Positions 29,301-35,893 of a stretch of DNA of 35,893 bases are shown here, piece by piece; within the stretch, counting starts at the first letter, position 1; each line of letters starts with the position of its first letter. The position numbers and the translations under genes are program-made. The notes below the pieces were generated by a model, which saw only the letters and a program-made list of their open reading frames with translations, was not told the origin of the DNA and made no database searches. Location of the stretch: the NCBI GenBank assembly GCA_025361165.1, contig JANYAU010000060.1, positions 1 to 35,893 of the forward strand, read 5' to 3'. This DNA comes from Betaproteobacteria bacterium. GTDB taxonomy: Bacteria > Pseudomonadota > Gammaproteobacteria > Burkholderiales > Thiobacteraceae.

Positions 29301-31042
29301 GTTTCCTCCCGCACTTCCGGCGCATCCGCAGGCGGCAGCAACATGTTTTGCGCCGGCATATCGGGCGAGATCGCCAGCATGCGCAGCGCGCCCGCCATAA
29401 TGCGTGAGAACACCGGCGCCGCAACCTGGCCGCCGTAATACTGACCAGTGGATGGCTCGTCTACCATGACTGCGATAATCAGGCGCGGATCGGATGCCGG
29501 TGCAAAGCCGACGAAAGATGCGATATAACGATCCGGCGCGTAGCCGCCATGGCCATCCAACTTATGCGCGGTACCGGTTTTGCCCGCCACGCGGTAGCCC
29601 ATCACTTGCGCGCGCGGCGCAGTGCCGCCTGGCATGACCACCATTTCCAGCATGCGACGCACGGCGAGCGCGGTGCTGGCCGAAAACACCCGCTTGGCTG
29701 GCATGGGCTGATCTTGTTTGAGCAGTGAAATATCCCGCAATTCGCCATCCGAAGCGAACACGGTATACGCACGCGCGAGTTGTAGCAGGCTGACCGAAAT
29801 GCCGTTGCCGTAGGCCATGGTCGCTTGCTCGATTGGCCGCCATGATTGATAGGGCCGCAAGCGCCCCGACACCTCCCCGGGAAAACCGGAGTGCGGCAAT
29901 TTGCCGAAGCCTAACTTGGAAAATCCGGTGTACATGTATTCCGGCGCCAAGGTCAGGGCCATTTTCGCCGCGCCGACATTGGAGGATTTTTGGATGACTT
30001 GCGCTACCGTCAGCGCGCCATCTGGATGCGCATCATGAATGGTTGCCGGGCCGATGCGCAATTTGCCGCCTTCGGTATCAATCACCGTATTGGGCGTGAA
30101 ACGCCCACTCTCAATGGCGAAGCCGGCGGTAAACGGCTTCATGGTGGAGCCGGGCTCAAAGATATCGGTGACTACACGGTTACGCGTGAGGCCAGCCTGT
30201 ATATTTTTAGCCCGATTATTCGGGTTATAAGTGGGTTGATTGACGATTGCCAGCACCTCGCCGGTCTTCGCATCCAGCACCACGGCTGCGCCGGCTTTGG
30301 CGCGATAAGTATTGACTGCGGCGGTCAATTCGCGATACGCGAGGTATTGAATATTGCGATCAATGGAAAGGGTGATGTCCTGACCTTCTTGCGGCGCGCG
30401 TATGCTCTCCACACCCTCGATGATGTTGCCGAGCCGGTCTTTGAGTACGCGGCGCGAACCATCCATGCCCGCGAGCTGATGGTTATAGGCAAGCTCGATG
30501 CCTTCCTGACCGTTATCATCCACATCGGTAAAACCCAATAGGTGCGCCGTCACTTCGCCGTCGGGATAGTAGCGCCGGTATTCACGCTGCAAGAACACGC
30601 CGGGGATATCCAACTTCAACACCTTTTCTGCTGTCTCCGGCGAAAGCTGGCGCTTGAGATAGACGAAGTCACGGCTCTCATTCAGCTTCTTTTGCAACTC
30701 ACCGGTTTTGACGTCAAGCAACTTGGTGAGTTTCGCCATCTGTTGTGAGTTAACGTCTACCTCGCGCGGATTGACCGCCACCGATTCAACCGGGCTCGAA
30801 ATCGCCAGCGGCTCGTTATTACGATCGGTAATTTTTCCCCGGCTGGCATTCAAGGTAATCACGCGCGAGTAGCGCGCCTCACCTTTCATCCGCAGGAAAT
30901 TCTTGTTCACACCTTGCAAGTACACGGCACGGCCGATCAATACCAAAAACCCAGTCAGCAACAAAATCAGTACCGTCCGGGTACGCCACACCGGTAGCCG
31001 CACCGGCAATTGGCCCTTCGTGGTCGCGGCGCCGGCCATCAT
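29297..31042 (-). CDS. ftsI: Septal transpeptidase FtsI (penicillin-binding protein 3)
   Basis: 581 residues. A short cytoplasmic tail precedes one membrane helix (about 22-43). The pedestal domain contains RGKITDRNNEPLA (68-80). The transpeptidase domain carries the active Ser299 in STMK (299-302), SSN at 353-355 and KTGT at 489-492, all intact. It cross-links septal peptidoglycan and partners with FtsW. The ATG overlaps the ftsL stop and has GGAGG about 10 nt upstream. Confidence 0.97.
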   Translation of the reverse strand: MMAGAATTKGQLPVRLPVWRTRTVLILLLTGFLVLIGRAVYLQGVNKNFLRMKGEARYSRVITLNASRGKITDRNNEPLAISSPVESVAVNPREVDVNSQQMAKLTKLLDVKTGELQKKLNESRDFVYLKRQLSPETAEKVLKLDIPGVFLQREYRRYYPDGEVTAHLLGFTDVDDNGQEGIELAYNHQLAGMDGSRRVLKDRLGNIIEGVESIRAPQEGQDITLSIDRNIQYLAYRELTAAVNTYRAKAGAAVVLDAKTGEVLAIVNQPTYNPNNRAKNIQAGLTRNRVVTDIFEPGSTMKPFTAGFAIESGRFTPNTVIDTEGGKLRIGPATIHDAHPDGALTVAQVIQKSSNVGAAKMALTLAPEYMYTGFSKLGFGKLPHSGFPGEVSGRLRPYQSWRPIEQATMAYGNGISVSLLQLARAYTVFASDGELRDISLLKQDQPMPAKRVFSASTALAVRRMLEMVVMPGGTAPRAQVMGYRVAGKTGTAHKLDGHGGYAPDRYIASFVGFAPASDPRLIIAVMVDEPSTGQYYGGQVAAPVFSRIMAGALRMLAISPDMPAQNMLLPPADAPEVREET

Positions 31043-31332
31043 GATTTAGGCGCCTCCAGCTTGGGAGCAGGAATCGTCGGCACCACTTGAATTTTGCTTG
31101 GGTCCGGCACACGCATATGCAGCCGCTCGGTGGCAATTTTTTCGATGCGCGCATGCATGGCCCAGGTGCTTTGCTCAAGTTGCAATTGGCCATATTCGGT
31201 ATTCATTTGCTTCGCCTGCTCTTGCGCTTGCTGCAACGCTGCGTACAGTTTGCGGGCGCGATGTTGTGAGGTCACCACCCCGAGCGCGCACACCACCAGA
31301 ATGCCTACCAAAAGCAAATTGAGCCGCGTCAT
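31039..31332 (-). CDS. ftsL: Cell division protein FtsL
   Basis: 97 residues, typical of this small bitopic protein. A very short N-terminus precedes a membrane helix (3-22: [20 protein letters not shown]). A periplasmic coiled coil follows ([26 protein letters not shown]), and then the segment [18 protein letters not shown]. FtsL joins FtsQ and FtsB. The sequence alone is poorly conserved; the position between rsmH and ftsI makes the call secure. It overlaps both neighbours as ATGA. Confidence 0.94.
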   Translation of the reverse strand: MTRLNLLLVGILVVCALGVVTSQHRARKLYAALQQAQEQAKQMNTEYGQLQLEQSTWAMHARIEKIATERLHMRVPDPSKIQVVPTIPAPKLEAPKS

Positions 31333-32279
31333 GCCTCACTCTCCATACGCTCGGCCACGCGCATCACGGCACTGCGCGCGCGTGAATTCGCTGCGCATTC
31401 ACGCGCCGAAGGGCGCAGCGCTTTGCTCACCAGCCGTAAACGCGGCTGCGGCAAATCGACGGCTTTGATGGGAAATTTAGAGGGGAACTTGTCCGGCTGC
31501 GCTTCCGATTTCATGAAGCGCTTAACGATACGATCTTCGAGGGAGTGGAAACTAATCACCACCAAACGGCCACCTGGGGTGAGTAGTTCCACCGTTTGCG
31601 GTAGCACTAACGACAGCTCCTCAAGCTCCTGATTGATGTAAATCCGTATAGCTTGAAAGGTGCGCGTCGCCGGATTTTGGCCGGGCTCGCGCGTGGGGAC
31701 AGCTTCTGCCACGATCTGGGAAAGCAGTCGAGTGGTGTCGATTGGCCCTCTCTCGCGCGCCGCAATAATCGCTCTTGCAACCTGTTTAGCAAACCGTTCT
31801 TCGCCATATTCTGCTATCGCCTCCGCAAGCTCACGTTCTTCAACCGTGGCCAGCCAGTCTGCGGCTGTCCTCCCCCTTGTGGTGTCCATGCGCATGTCGA
31901 GCGGACCCGTCATGCGGAAGCTGAAACCGCGCGCCGCCTCGTTCAACTGCGGCGACGACACACCTAAATCCAGCAATACCCCATCCACCTTCACCACTCC
32001 TGCCGCGCTCAGCATTGCCTGCATTTGCGCGAATCCTGCATGCACCACGCTCAAGCGTGGTTCTTTTAACGCCTGCGCCACCTCAATGGCGGCTGGGTCT
32101 TTATCGAATGTGATCAAGCGGCCAGCGCTTCCCAACTGCGCCAGGATTGCTTGGGCATGTCCGCCACGTCCAAAAGTCGCATCCACATACACGCCATCCG
32201 GTTTGATATTGAGTGCCGCAAGCGCTTCATCTAATAAGACCGCTATATGTTGTGAGCTGTTGCCCACAGCGGAGCTCAC
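31329..32279 (-). CDS. rsmH: 16S rRNA m4C1402 methyltransferase RsmH (MraW)
   Basis: 316 residues from a GTG that overlaps the mraZ stop as GTGA, with GGGGGA 9 nt upstream. [10 protein letters not shown] near 11 and the AdoMet site [11 protein letters not shown] at 32-42 are characteristic, as are [37 protein letters not shown] and [16 protein letters not shown]. It methylates N4 of C1402 in the ribosomal P site. It is always linked to mraZ and division genes in proteobacteria. Confidence 0.97.
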   Translation of the reverse strand: MSSAVGNSSQHIAVLLDEALAALNIKPDGVYVDATFGRGGHAQAILAQLGSAGRLITFDKDPAAIEVAQALKEPRLSVVHAGFAQMQAMLSAAGVVKVDGVLLDLGVSSPQLNEAARGFSFRMTGPLDMRMDTTRGRTAADWLATVEERELAEAIAEYGEERFAKQVARAIIAARERGPIDTTRLLSQIVAEAVPTREPGQNPATRTFQAIRIYINQELEELSLVLPQTVELLTPGGRLVVISFHSLEDRIVKRFMKSEAQPDKFPSKFPIKAVDLPQPRLRLVSKALRPSARECAANSRARSAVMRVAERMESEA

Positions 32280-32722
32280 AAGGAAAAGTCCCCCATCTCC
32301 GGCGGCAACACTTGATCGCCTTGCGCAAGCGCCTCATCCAACTGCGCACGCCAACCATCCAAGCTCCACAACTCGAAGTGGGTGCCTTGCCCCACCAGCA
32401 TCACTTGTTTTTCCAGGGTTGCGAACTCGCGCAACACCGGTGACACCAGCACGCGGCCGGCGCCATCCAATTCCATGTCTTCCGCAAAGCCGACTAATAA
32501 GCGCTGCAACAGACTCGCTTGTTTATCGAGACTAGGCAAAGACATAACTTTTTGTTGAATGGGTTCCCACGCGGATTGGGGATAGAGCAAGAGACAACGA
32601 TGGGGATGCGCGGTGAGTACCAGACGACCGCCAGCCTGCACGGTGAGTGCATCCCGATGCTTAGCCGGGACGGCAAGCCGCCCCTTGGCATCGAGATTTA
32701 GCGCTGTTGCGCCGCGAAACAT
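32276..32722 (-). CDS. mraZ: Transcriptional regulator MraZ
   Basis: 148 residues made of two AbrB-like swapped-hairpin repeats. The first is [26 protein letters not shown], and the second is [36 protein letters not shown]. Both carry the conserved D-x-x-G-R motif that contacts DNA. MraZ forms a ring and represses the mra operon in Escherichia coli. The ATG has AAAGGGG about 5 nt upstream. It is first in the dcw operon and lies directly below its own predicted operator. Confidence 0.97.
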   Translation of the reverse strand: MFRGATALNLDAKGRLAVPAKHRDALTVQAGGRLVLTAHPHRCLLLYPQSAWEPIQQKVMSLPSLDKQASLLQRLLVGFAEDMELDGAGRVLVSPVLREFATLEKQVMLVGQGTHFELWSLDGWRAQLDEALAQGDQVLPPEMGDFSL

Positions 32723-32749
32723 ATCACCCCTTTAGCCGATTTCATTTCC

Positions 32750-32784
32750 CCCCACCATTTCCCACTTTTTACCACCATTACCCA
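32750..32784 (-). promoter_or_regulatory. MraZ operator: four TGGGN-type boxes at 10-bp spacing
   Basis: Reading the minus strand, TGGGT (32780-32784), TGGTA (32770-32774), TGGGA (32760-32764) and TGGGG (32750-32754) start exactly 10 bp apart, each with a 5-nt spacer. MraZ of Escherichia coli and Mycoplasma binds this type of repeat. The second box is degenerate. The array starts inside the -10 and covers the likely transcript start, so bound MraZ should repress. Confidence 0.88.
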
Positions 32785-32812
32785 CTATAGGGTAATTAAA
32801 TGGGAGGGTCAA
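32784..32812 (-). promoter_or_regulatory. Sigma-70 promoter of the dcw operon
   Basis: Minus strand TTGACC (32807-32812), 17-nt spacer, TATAGT (32784-32789). Both hexamers are near consensus. An inverted repeat ATTACCC / GGGTAAT (32777-32783 and 32790-32796) flanks the -10 exactly and may be a second operator. The leader to mraZ would be about 55 nt. Confidence 0.87.
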
Positions 32813-33089
32813 GAATAAACTCGGGGTGAAACCTTAACTTTTTCTAACGCTGACAATGACTTAATTGGACGCGGTGAGCGCTAACTTATTTCCATTTAAA
32901 ATATACTGATATGCAAAATATATGATGTTATTTATCCGATATATTATATAACTATATGTATTTTAATTATTTTAACAAAAGCGCCCGCGCCACATTGAGA
33001 TTCATTAAATAAACATAATTAAATCAATAAGGTAGCCGACATGGATGCACTGCGGCGGGAAATGCGAGGAAATCTGGGATGGAAAACAA
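32813..33089. other. Gene-free AT-rich stretch
   Basis: No convincing protein gene lies between the dcw promoter and the terminator at 33090. About 32,880-33,010 is strikingly AT-rich compared with the surrounding DNA, with many TATA/ATAT steps. A 20-codon frame with a Shine-Dalgarno-like AAGG starts at 33041 on the plus strand (see findings). No repeat, tRNA or transposon end is visible. The AT-rich DNA might serve as an upstream element for the dcw promoter or as a nucleoid-protein target. Confidence 0.5.
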
Positions 33090-33114
33090 CAAAGGCCGCT
33101 TAAAGCGGCCTTTG
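33090..33114 (-). terminator. Intrinsic terminator, possibly bidirectional
   Basis: CAAAGGCCGCTT and AAGCGGCCTTTG are perfect inverted copies around one base, about ten pairs with a short loop. On the minus strand TTTG TTGTTTT follows, ending the membrane-protein gene that stops 17 bp upstream. The plus strand also has a short T-rich tail. Confidence 0.85.
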
Positions 33115-33130
33115 TTTATGCGAACAGCGT

Positions 33131-33634
33131 CTAGTGTGGGCGCGGAATAGCGCCCGACATTGCCATATAGGAGGGGATCGCGATCGCCGCGACTATCCCA
33201 ATGACAAAGACAACAATCATAATCAGTGCGAGCACGCCTGCCAGCTTCCAGAACTTGCGCTGCTGATTCAACGCGTCTTCCATGTCGGCCGACTGGCCGC
33301 TCGCCAGCAATCGCCCAATCGCCGATGCATATTTCACGAGATGGAGCCCGAGAAAAACATAAATCAGCGAAAAAAGCAGATAAGCGGCCCCCATCCCCGT
33401 CAACAGCGCAGCGGGTGGTGCACCCGCCGGGCTACGACTCATCATCGAACTGCCGAACATCATCATAAGCGCCGCTAAGACAGTAAACGCCGCGGCGATA
33501 AACATCAAAACCCCAATCAACATCACCCACGACTTGGTGCCGCGCATCGCTTCGATCATGTCGCCGGTAATATTCCCGCCCGCAAATTCCACATCGGCTA
33601 CCGCAGCGCGTGGCGGCGCATAATGACTAGACAT
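33131..33634 (-). CDS. Three-segment membrane protein, DUF5362-like
   Basis: 167 residues. Membrane helices are visible at about 36-60, 77-100 and 129-154, with a small cytoplasmic or periplasmic link GRLLASGQSADMEDALNQQRKFWK between the second and third. IEAMRGTKSWVMLIGVLMFI near 27-46 resembles the DUF5362 family, whose function is not known. The ATG has GGGGAG 5 nt upstream. It has its own sigma-70 promoter and terminator, so it is a single-gene unit. No link to nitrate uptake or division is evident. Confidence 0.78.
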   Translation of the reverse strand: MSSHYAPPRAAVADVEFAGGNITGDMIEAMRGTKSWVMLIGVLMFIAAAFTVLAALMMMFGSSMMSRSPAGAPPAALLTGMGAAYLLFSLIYVFLGLHLVKYASAIGRLLASGQSADMEDALNQQRKFWKLAGVLALIMIVVFVIGIVAAIAIPSYMAMSGAIPRPH

Positions 33635-33670
33635 TTCTCTCCCCTTTACTTAAGTGTTATTCGAATGCTC

Positions 33671-33699
33671 ATCATATGCCTAGAGCATTAGGCATTCAA
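33671..33699 (-). promoter_or_regulatory. Sigma-70 promoter of the DUF5362-like gene with a spacer dyad
   Basis: Minus strand TTGAAT (33694-33699), 17-nt spacer, TATGAT (33671-33676). The spacer holds an inverted repeat TGCCTA-N6-TAGGCA (33677-33694), well placed for an unknown repressor. Confidence 0.7.
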
Positions 33700-33720
33700 C
33701 CAACGTCCGGCGCCTCCTAC

Positions 33721-33737
33721 AGCACCATCCGGGTGCG
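33721..33737 (+). promoter_or_regulatory. NtrC-type binding site 1
   Basis: AGCACCA TCC GGGTGCG matches 11 of 14 defined positions of TGCACCA N3 TGGTGCA, with a perfect GCACC-N5-GGTGC core. The centre lies about 152 bp before the predicted nasT transcript start. Confidence 0.6.
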
Positions 33738-33751
33738 CATCTCTCCATCAC

Positions 33752-33768
33752 CTTGCCAGAATGGTGCA
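33752..33768 (+). promoter_or_regulatory. NtrC-type binding site 2 (one strong half)
   Basis: CTTGCCA GAA TGGTGCA has a perfect right half and a poor left half. It is 31 bp (three helical turns) from site 1, the geometry of paired NtrC sites, at about -121. Confidence 0.45.
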
Positions 33769-33854
33769 CGAGACCGCGAAAAAATATCGCGCGAATGACA
33801 ACCCATCGTAAAACTTGCTACGTTTAACAAGGCGTTCCCAACCCTGCATCAACG

Positions 33855-33870
33855 TGGCACGCGGGTTGCT
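33855..33870 (+). promoter_or_regulatory. Sigma-54 promoter of nasT
   Basis: TGGCACG CGGG TTGCT is a perfect match to TGGCACG N4 TTGCW, with GG-N10-GC. The predicted start is near 33881, only 2 nt before the nasT ATG. Confidence 0.82.
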
Positions 33871-33882
33871 ATACCTAACGGT

Positions 33883-34479
33883 ATGAATACGGCCACACCC
33901 GCCCCCTTGAAAGTCATGATCGTCGATACCGATCATGCGCGGCGCGCGCAATTAGCGCAGAGCCTGCACGCGAGCGGTTGTAGCGTCATCGAGCGCGATG
34001 CGATGACGCTTGATCTCGTGGCCCATTTGCAACAGTTGCAGCCGGACATTATCGTCATCGATATCGATGCGCCGGATCGCGATATGTTGGAACACGTTTG
34101 CATTATTAGCCGCGATCAACCGCGTCCTATCGTGCTCTTCACCCATGACGATGATGCGGCGAAGATCAAACAAGCGATACGCGCGGGCGTTACTTCTTAT
34201 GTCGTGAAAGGCATCGAGCCCGCGCGCATGAAACCGATTTTGCAAGTCGCTCTGACGCGCTTCGAAGAGCATCAAGCGCTGCGCAGCGACCTGGCGCAGG
34301 CGCAAAAACAACTTGCGGAACGCAAACTGGTCGAGCGTGCCAAGGGGATTGTGATGAAACAAAAAAGCGTGAGCGAAGACGAGGCTTACCATCTTTTGCG
34401 CAAGCTGGCGATGGAACGTAACGCCAAGCTCGCGGACATCGCAGCGCAAGTGGTGGATTTTGCCCAGGCCTTCGCTTAG
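33883..34479 (+). CDS. nasT: NasT-type ANTAR antiterminator
   Basis: 198 residues. A receiver-like domain covers 9-120, with LKVMIVDTD, the Asp loop VIDIDAPDRDML (D62 as phosphoacceptor candidate) and YVVKG. The DAPDRDMLEH form is typical of NasT, where phosphorylation may not be used. The ANTAR RNA-binding domain covers about 140-198: ERKLVERAKGIVMKQKSVSE, then DEAYHLLRKLAMERNAKLADIAAQVV. NasT binds paired hexaloop hairpins in nitrate-assimilation leaders and prevents termination; in known systems NasS inhibits it until nitrate or nitrite is present. The ATG has no ribosome site. No nasS gene lies beside it in the window. Confidence 0.92.
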   Translation: MNTATPAPLKVMIVDTDHARRAQLAQSLHASGCSVIERDAMTLDLVAHLQQLQPDIIVIDIDAPDRDMLEHVCIISRDQPRPIVLFTHDDDAAKIKQAIRAGVTSYVVKGIEPARMKPILQVALTRFEEHQALRSDLAQAQKQLAERKLVERAKGIVMKQKSVSEDEAYHLLRKLAMERNAKLADIAAQVVDFAQAFA

Positions 34480-34485
34480 ACACAC

Positions 34486-34501
34486 TGGCACAGTGTTTGC
34501 A
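34486..34501 (+). promoter_or_regulatory. Sigma-54 promoter of the nrtA leader
   Basis: TGGCACA GTGT TTGCA, one mismatch to consensus, GG-N10-GC. The predicted start is near 34512, five bases before the first leader hairpin. The same bases form a small dyad (ACACTG-GCA-CAGTGT, 34482-34496). Confidence 0.8.
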
Positions 34502-34516
34502 TAGCATTTGGTTAAC

Positions 34517-34582
34517 GCCACCCAACGACGGGTGGCACGATACGGCACAAGGATGCGGTATCGATTACGGACAACGGCGTCC
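34517..34582 (+). ncRNA. ANTAR-type leader hairpins upstream of nrtA
   Basis: Three hairpins follow the predicted start. H1, 34517-34536: 7-bp stem GCCACCC/GGGTGGC with hexaloop AACGAC. H2, 34539-34562: GATAC/GTATC, a G-G mismatch, GCA/TGC, hexaloop CAAGGA. H3, 34569-34582: GGAC/GTCC with hexaloop AACGGC. ANTAR targets need A at loop position 1 and G at 4; H1 and H3 fit, and H2 has only the G. H3 shares 34577-34582 with the terminator arm, so the two are mutually exclusive. H2 sitting between H1 and H3 makes the linker longer than usual. Confidence 0.78.
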
Positions 34583-34624
34583 ATTTCGGCGGCAAAGCTC
34601 GCCCGGAGTGGACGCTATTTTTTT
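34577..34624 (+). terminator. Conditional intrinsic terminator in the nrtA leader
   Basis: GCGTCCA (34577-34583) pairs with TGGACGC (34609-34615); an inner stem GGCG/CGCC is possible. TA and a run of seven T follow at once. It lies 31 nt before the nrtA ATG, so it must be bypassed for expression. Confidence 0.85.
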
Positions 34625-34655
34625 GGTTCAACGATTTTCGTTTAAGGAGAAACAC

Positions 34656-35893
34656 ATGAAAGATAAAATTATCCCTGATACCGCCGCCGTCAATCCGGAA
34701 CGGCGCGATTTTATTAAGAAGAGTTCGGCGATTGCCGGCGCCGCCGGCATCATGAGCCTGGTGCCGGACGCGATCCGCAACGCTGCTTGGGCCGCCGGCT
34801 CGGACGCGCCGGAAAAAACCGAAGTCAAGATCGGTTTCATCCCGCTCACCGATTGCGCCTCGGTGGTGATTGCGTCCGTGATGGGCTTCGACAAAAAATA
34901 CGGCATCAAAATCACGCCCAGCAAAGAAGCCTCGTGGGCCGCGGTGCGCGATAAGTTGGTGAATGGCGAATTGGACGCCGCACACGTGCTCTATGGCTTG
35001 ATTTACGGGGTGCAGATGGGCATCGGCGGCCAGAAAAAAGACATGGCCGTGCTGATGACGCTGAACAATAACGGCCAAGCCATTACGCTCTCCAACCAAC
35101 TCAAAGATAAGGGTGTCACCACCGGCGAGCAATTAAAGGTGTTGGTGGATAAAGAAAAGCGCGACTATACCTTCGCGCAAACCTTCCCTACCGGCACGCA
35201 CGCTATGTGGCTCTATTACTGGCTCGCCACCTATGGTATCGACCCGTTCAAGGATGTAAAAAACATCACGGTGCCGCCGCCGCAAATGGTGGCGAATATG
35301 CGCGTCGGCAATATGGACGGCTATTGCGTGGGCGAACCATGGGGCGCGCGCGCTATTGCCGACAAAATCGGCTTTACTGCCGTAACCACGCAAGACATCT
35401 GGAAAGATCACCCGGAAAAGGTGCTCGGCACAACTGCGGACTTCGTCGCGAAATATCCCAACACCACGCGCGCCATGATGATGGCGATACTCGAAGCCGC
35501 CAAGTTTATCGACACTATGGCTAACCGGCCGAAAGTGGCGCAAATCATTTCCGATAAGTCCTACGTCAACACCACTGAGGACGTGATCGAGGGTCGCATG
35601 CGCGGCGAATACGAAAACGGCCTGGGCAAGAAATGGCAGGACCCGAACTACATGAAGTTCTACAACGACGGCCTGGTGAGCTTCCCCTATCTCTCCGATG
35701 GCATGTGGTTCCTCACCCAGCACAAGCGTTGGGGCCTGCTCAAGGAAGACCCTGACTATCTCGCCGTGGCCAAGAAGGTGAACCAAATCGAGCTCTACAA
35801 GCAAGCCGCGGCGCAAGTGAAAGTGCCGGTACCGAAAAATCCGATGCGCACTGCACGGCTCATTGATGGCACGGTGTGGGACGGCAAAAATCC
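34656..35893 (+). CDS. nrtA: Nitrate ABC transporter substrate-binding protein NrtA, partial
   Basis: 412 codons are open to the right edge without a stop; the family is usually about 430-450, so only the tail is missing. AAGGAGA lies 5 nt before the ATG. NPERRDFIKKSSAIAGAAGIMSL contains a twin-arginine signal (RRDFIKK at 16-22), implying folded export to the periplasm. GFIPLTDCASVVIASVMGFDKKYGI near 60-84, AAHVLYGLIYGVQMGIGG and MDGYCVGEPWGARAI are NrtA/CmpA family regions. It should deliver nitrate (or nitrite) to an NrtBCD permease beyond the window. Export distinguishes it from cytoplasmic NasS. Confidence 0.94.
   Translation, partial: MKDKIIPDTAAVNPERRDFIKKSSAIAGAAGIMSLVPDAIRNAAWAAGSDAPEKTEVKIGFIPLTDCASVVIASVMGFDKKYGIKITPSKEASWAAVRDKLVNGELDAAHVLYGLIYGVQMGIGGQKKDMAVLMTLNNNGQAITLSNQLKDKGVTTGEQLKVLVDKEKRDYTFAQTFPTGTHAMWLYYWLATYGIDPFKDVKNITVPPPQMVANMRVGNMDGYCVGEPWGARAIADKIGFTAVTTQDIWKDHPEKVLGTTADFVAKYPNTTRAMMMAILEAAKFIDTMANRPKVAQIISDKSYVNTTEDVIEGRMRGEYENGLGKKWQDPNYMKFYNDGLVSFPYLSDGMWFLTQHKRWGLLKEDPDYLAVAKKVNQIELYKQAAAQVKVPVPKNPMRTARLIDGTVWDGKN

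Noticed and set aside
34512..35816. Two long minus-strand frames opposite nrtA
   Set aside because: They are antisense shadows of a clear NrtA frame, rich in His and Arg, with no family match and no ribosome sites. The nrtA start, Tat signal and motifs are decisive.

Overview
The window is chromosomal DNA from a betaproteobacterium, probably of the Nitrosomonadales type. This rests on three things: the complete division and cell-wall (dcw) cluster in proteobacterial order and continuing to lpxC; the M23 peptidase / dciA pair between lpxC and secA; and a type IV pilus locus of the MSHA kind. I see no tRNA, rRNA, IS element or CRISPR array. The genus cannot be fixed from the sequence alone.

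Region 1 (1-8591, minus strand) is an MSHA-type pilus locus read in the order mshE (ATPase with tandem MshEN c-di-GMP motifs), mshG (platform), an mshF-like pseudopilin, mshA (major pilin), mshC, mshD, mshO, mshP, and a large mshQ-like surface protein that runs off the left edge. A GG-N10-GC sigma-54 promoter and a 106-nt structured leader precede mshA.

Region 2 (8686-13787) holds trmL, a small coiled-coil protein, secA, an M23 envelope peptidase and the divergent dciA. A long near-perfect hairpin lies 25 nt before the secA start.

Region 3 (13713-32722, minus strand) is the dcw cluster: mraZ, rsmH, ftsL, ftsI, murE, murF, mraY, murD, ftsW, murG, murC, murB, ddl, ftsQ, ftsA, ftsZ, then lpxC and a small membrane protein. 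Most junctions overlap by 4 nt (ATGA or GTGA). A strong sigma-70 promoter (TTGACC-N17-TATAGT) is followed by four TGGGN-like boxes at exact 10-bp spacing, the expected MraZ operator.

Region 4 (32723-33882) has an AT-rich gene-free stretch, a three-segment membrane protein with its own terminator and promoter, and NtrC-like sites facing right.

Region 5 (33855-35893, plus strand) is the start of a nitrate-uptake unit: nasT (ANTAR antiterminator) and nrtA (Tat-exported nitrate-binding protein, cut by the right edge). Both genes have near-consensus sigma-54 promoters. The nrtA leader carries hexaloop hairpins of the type bound by ANTAR proteins, and one of them overlaps an intrinsic terminator. 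The sequence therefore suggests two-layer control: nitrogen limitation through NtrC/sigma-54, then nitrate-dependent antitermination through NasT. This is the most interesting regulatory system in the window.
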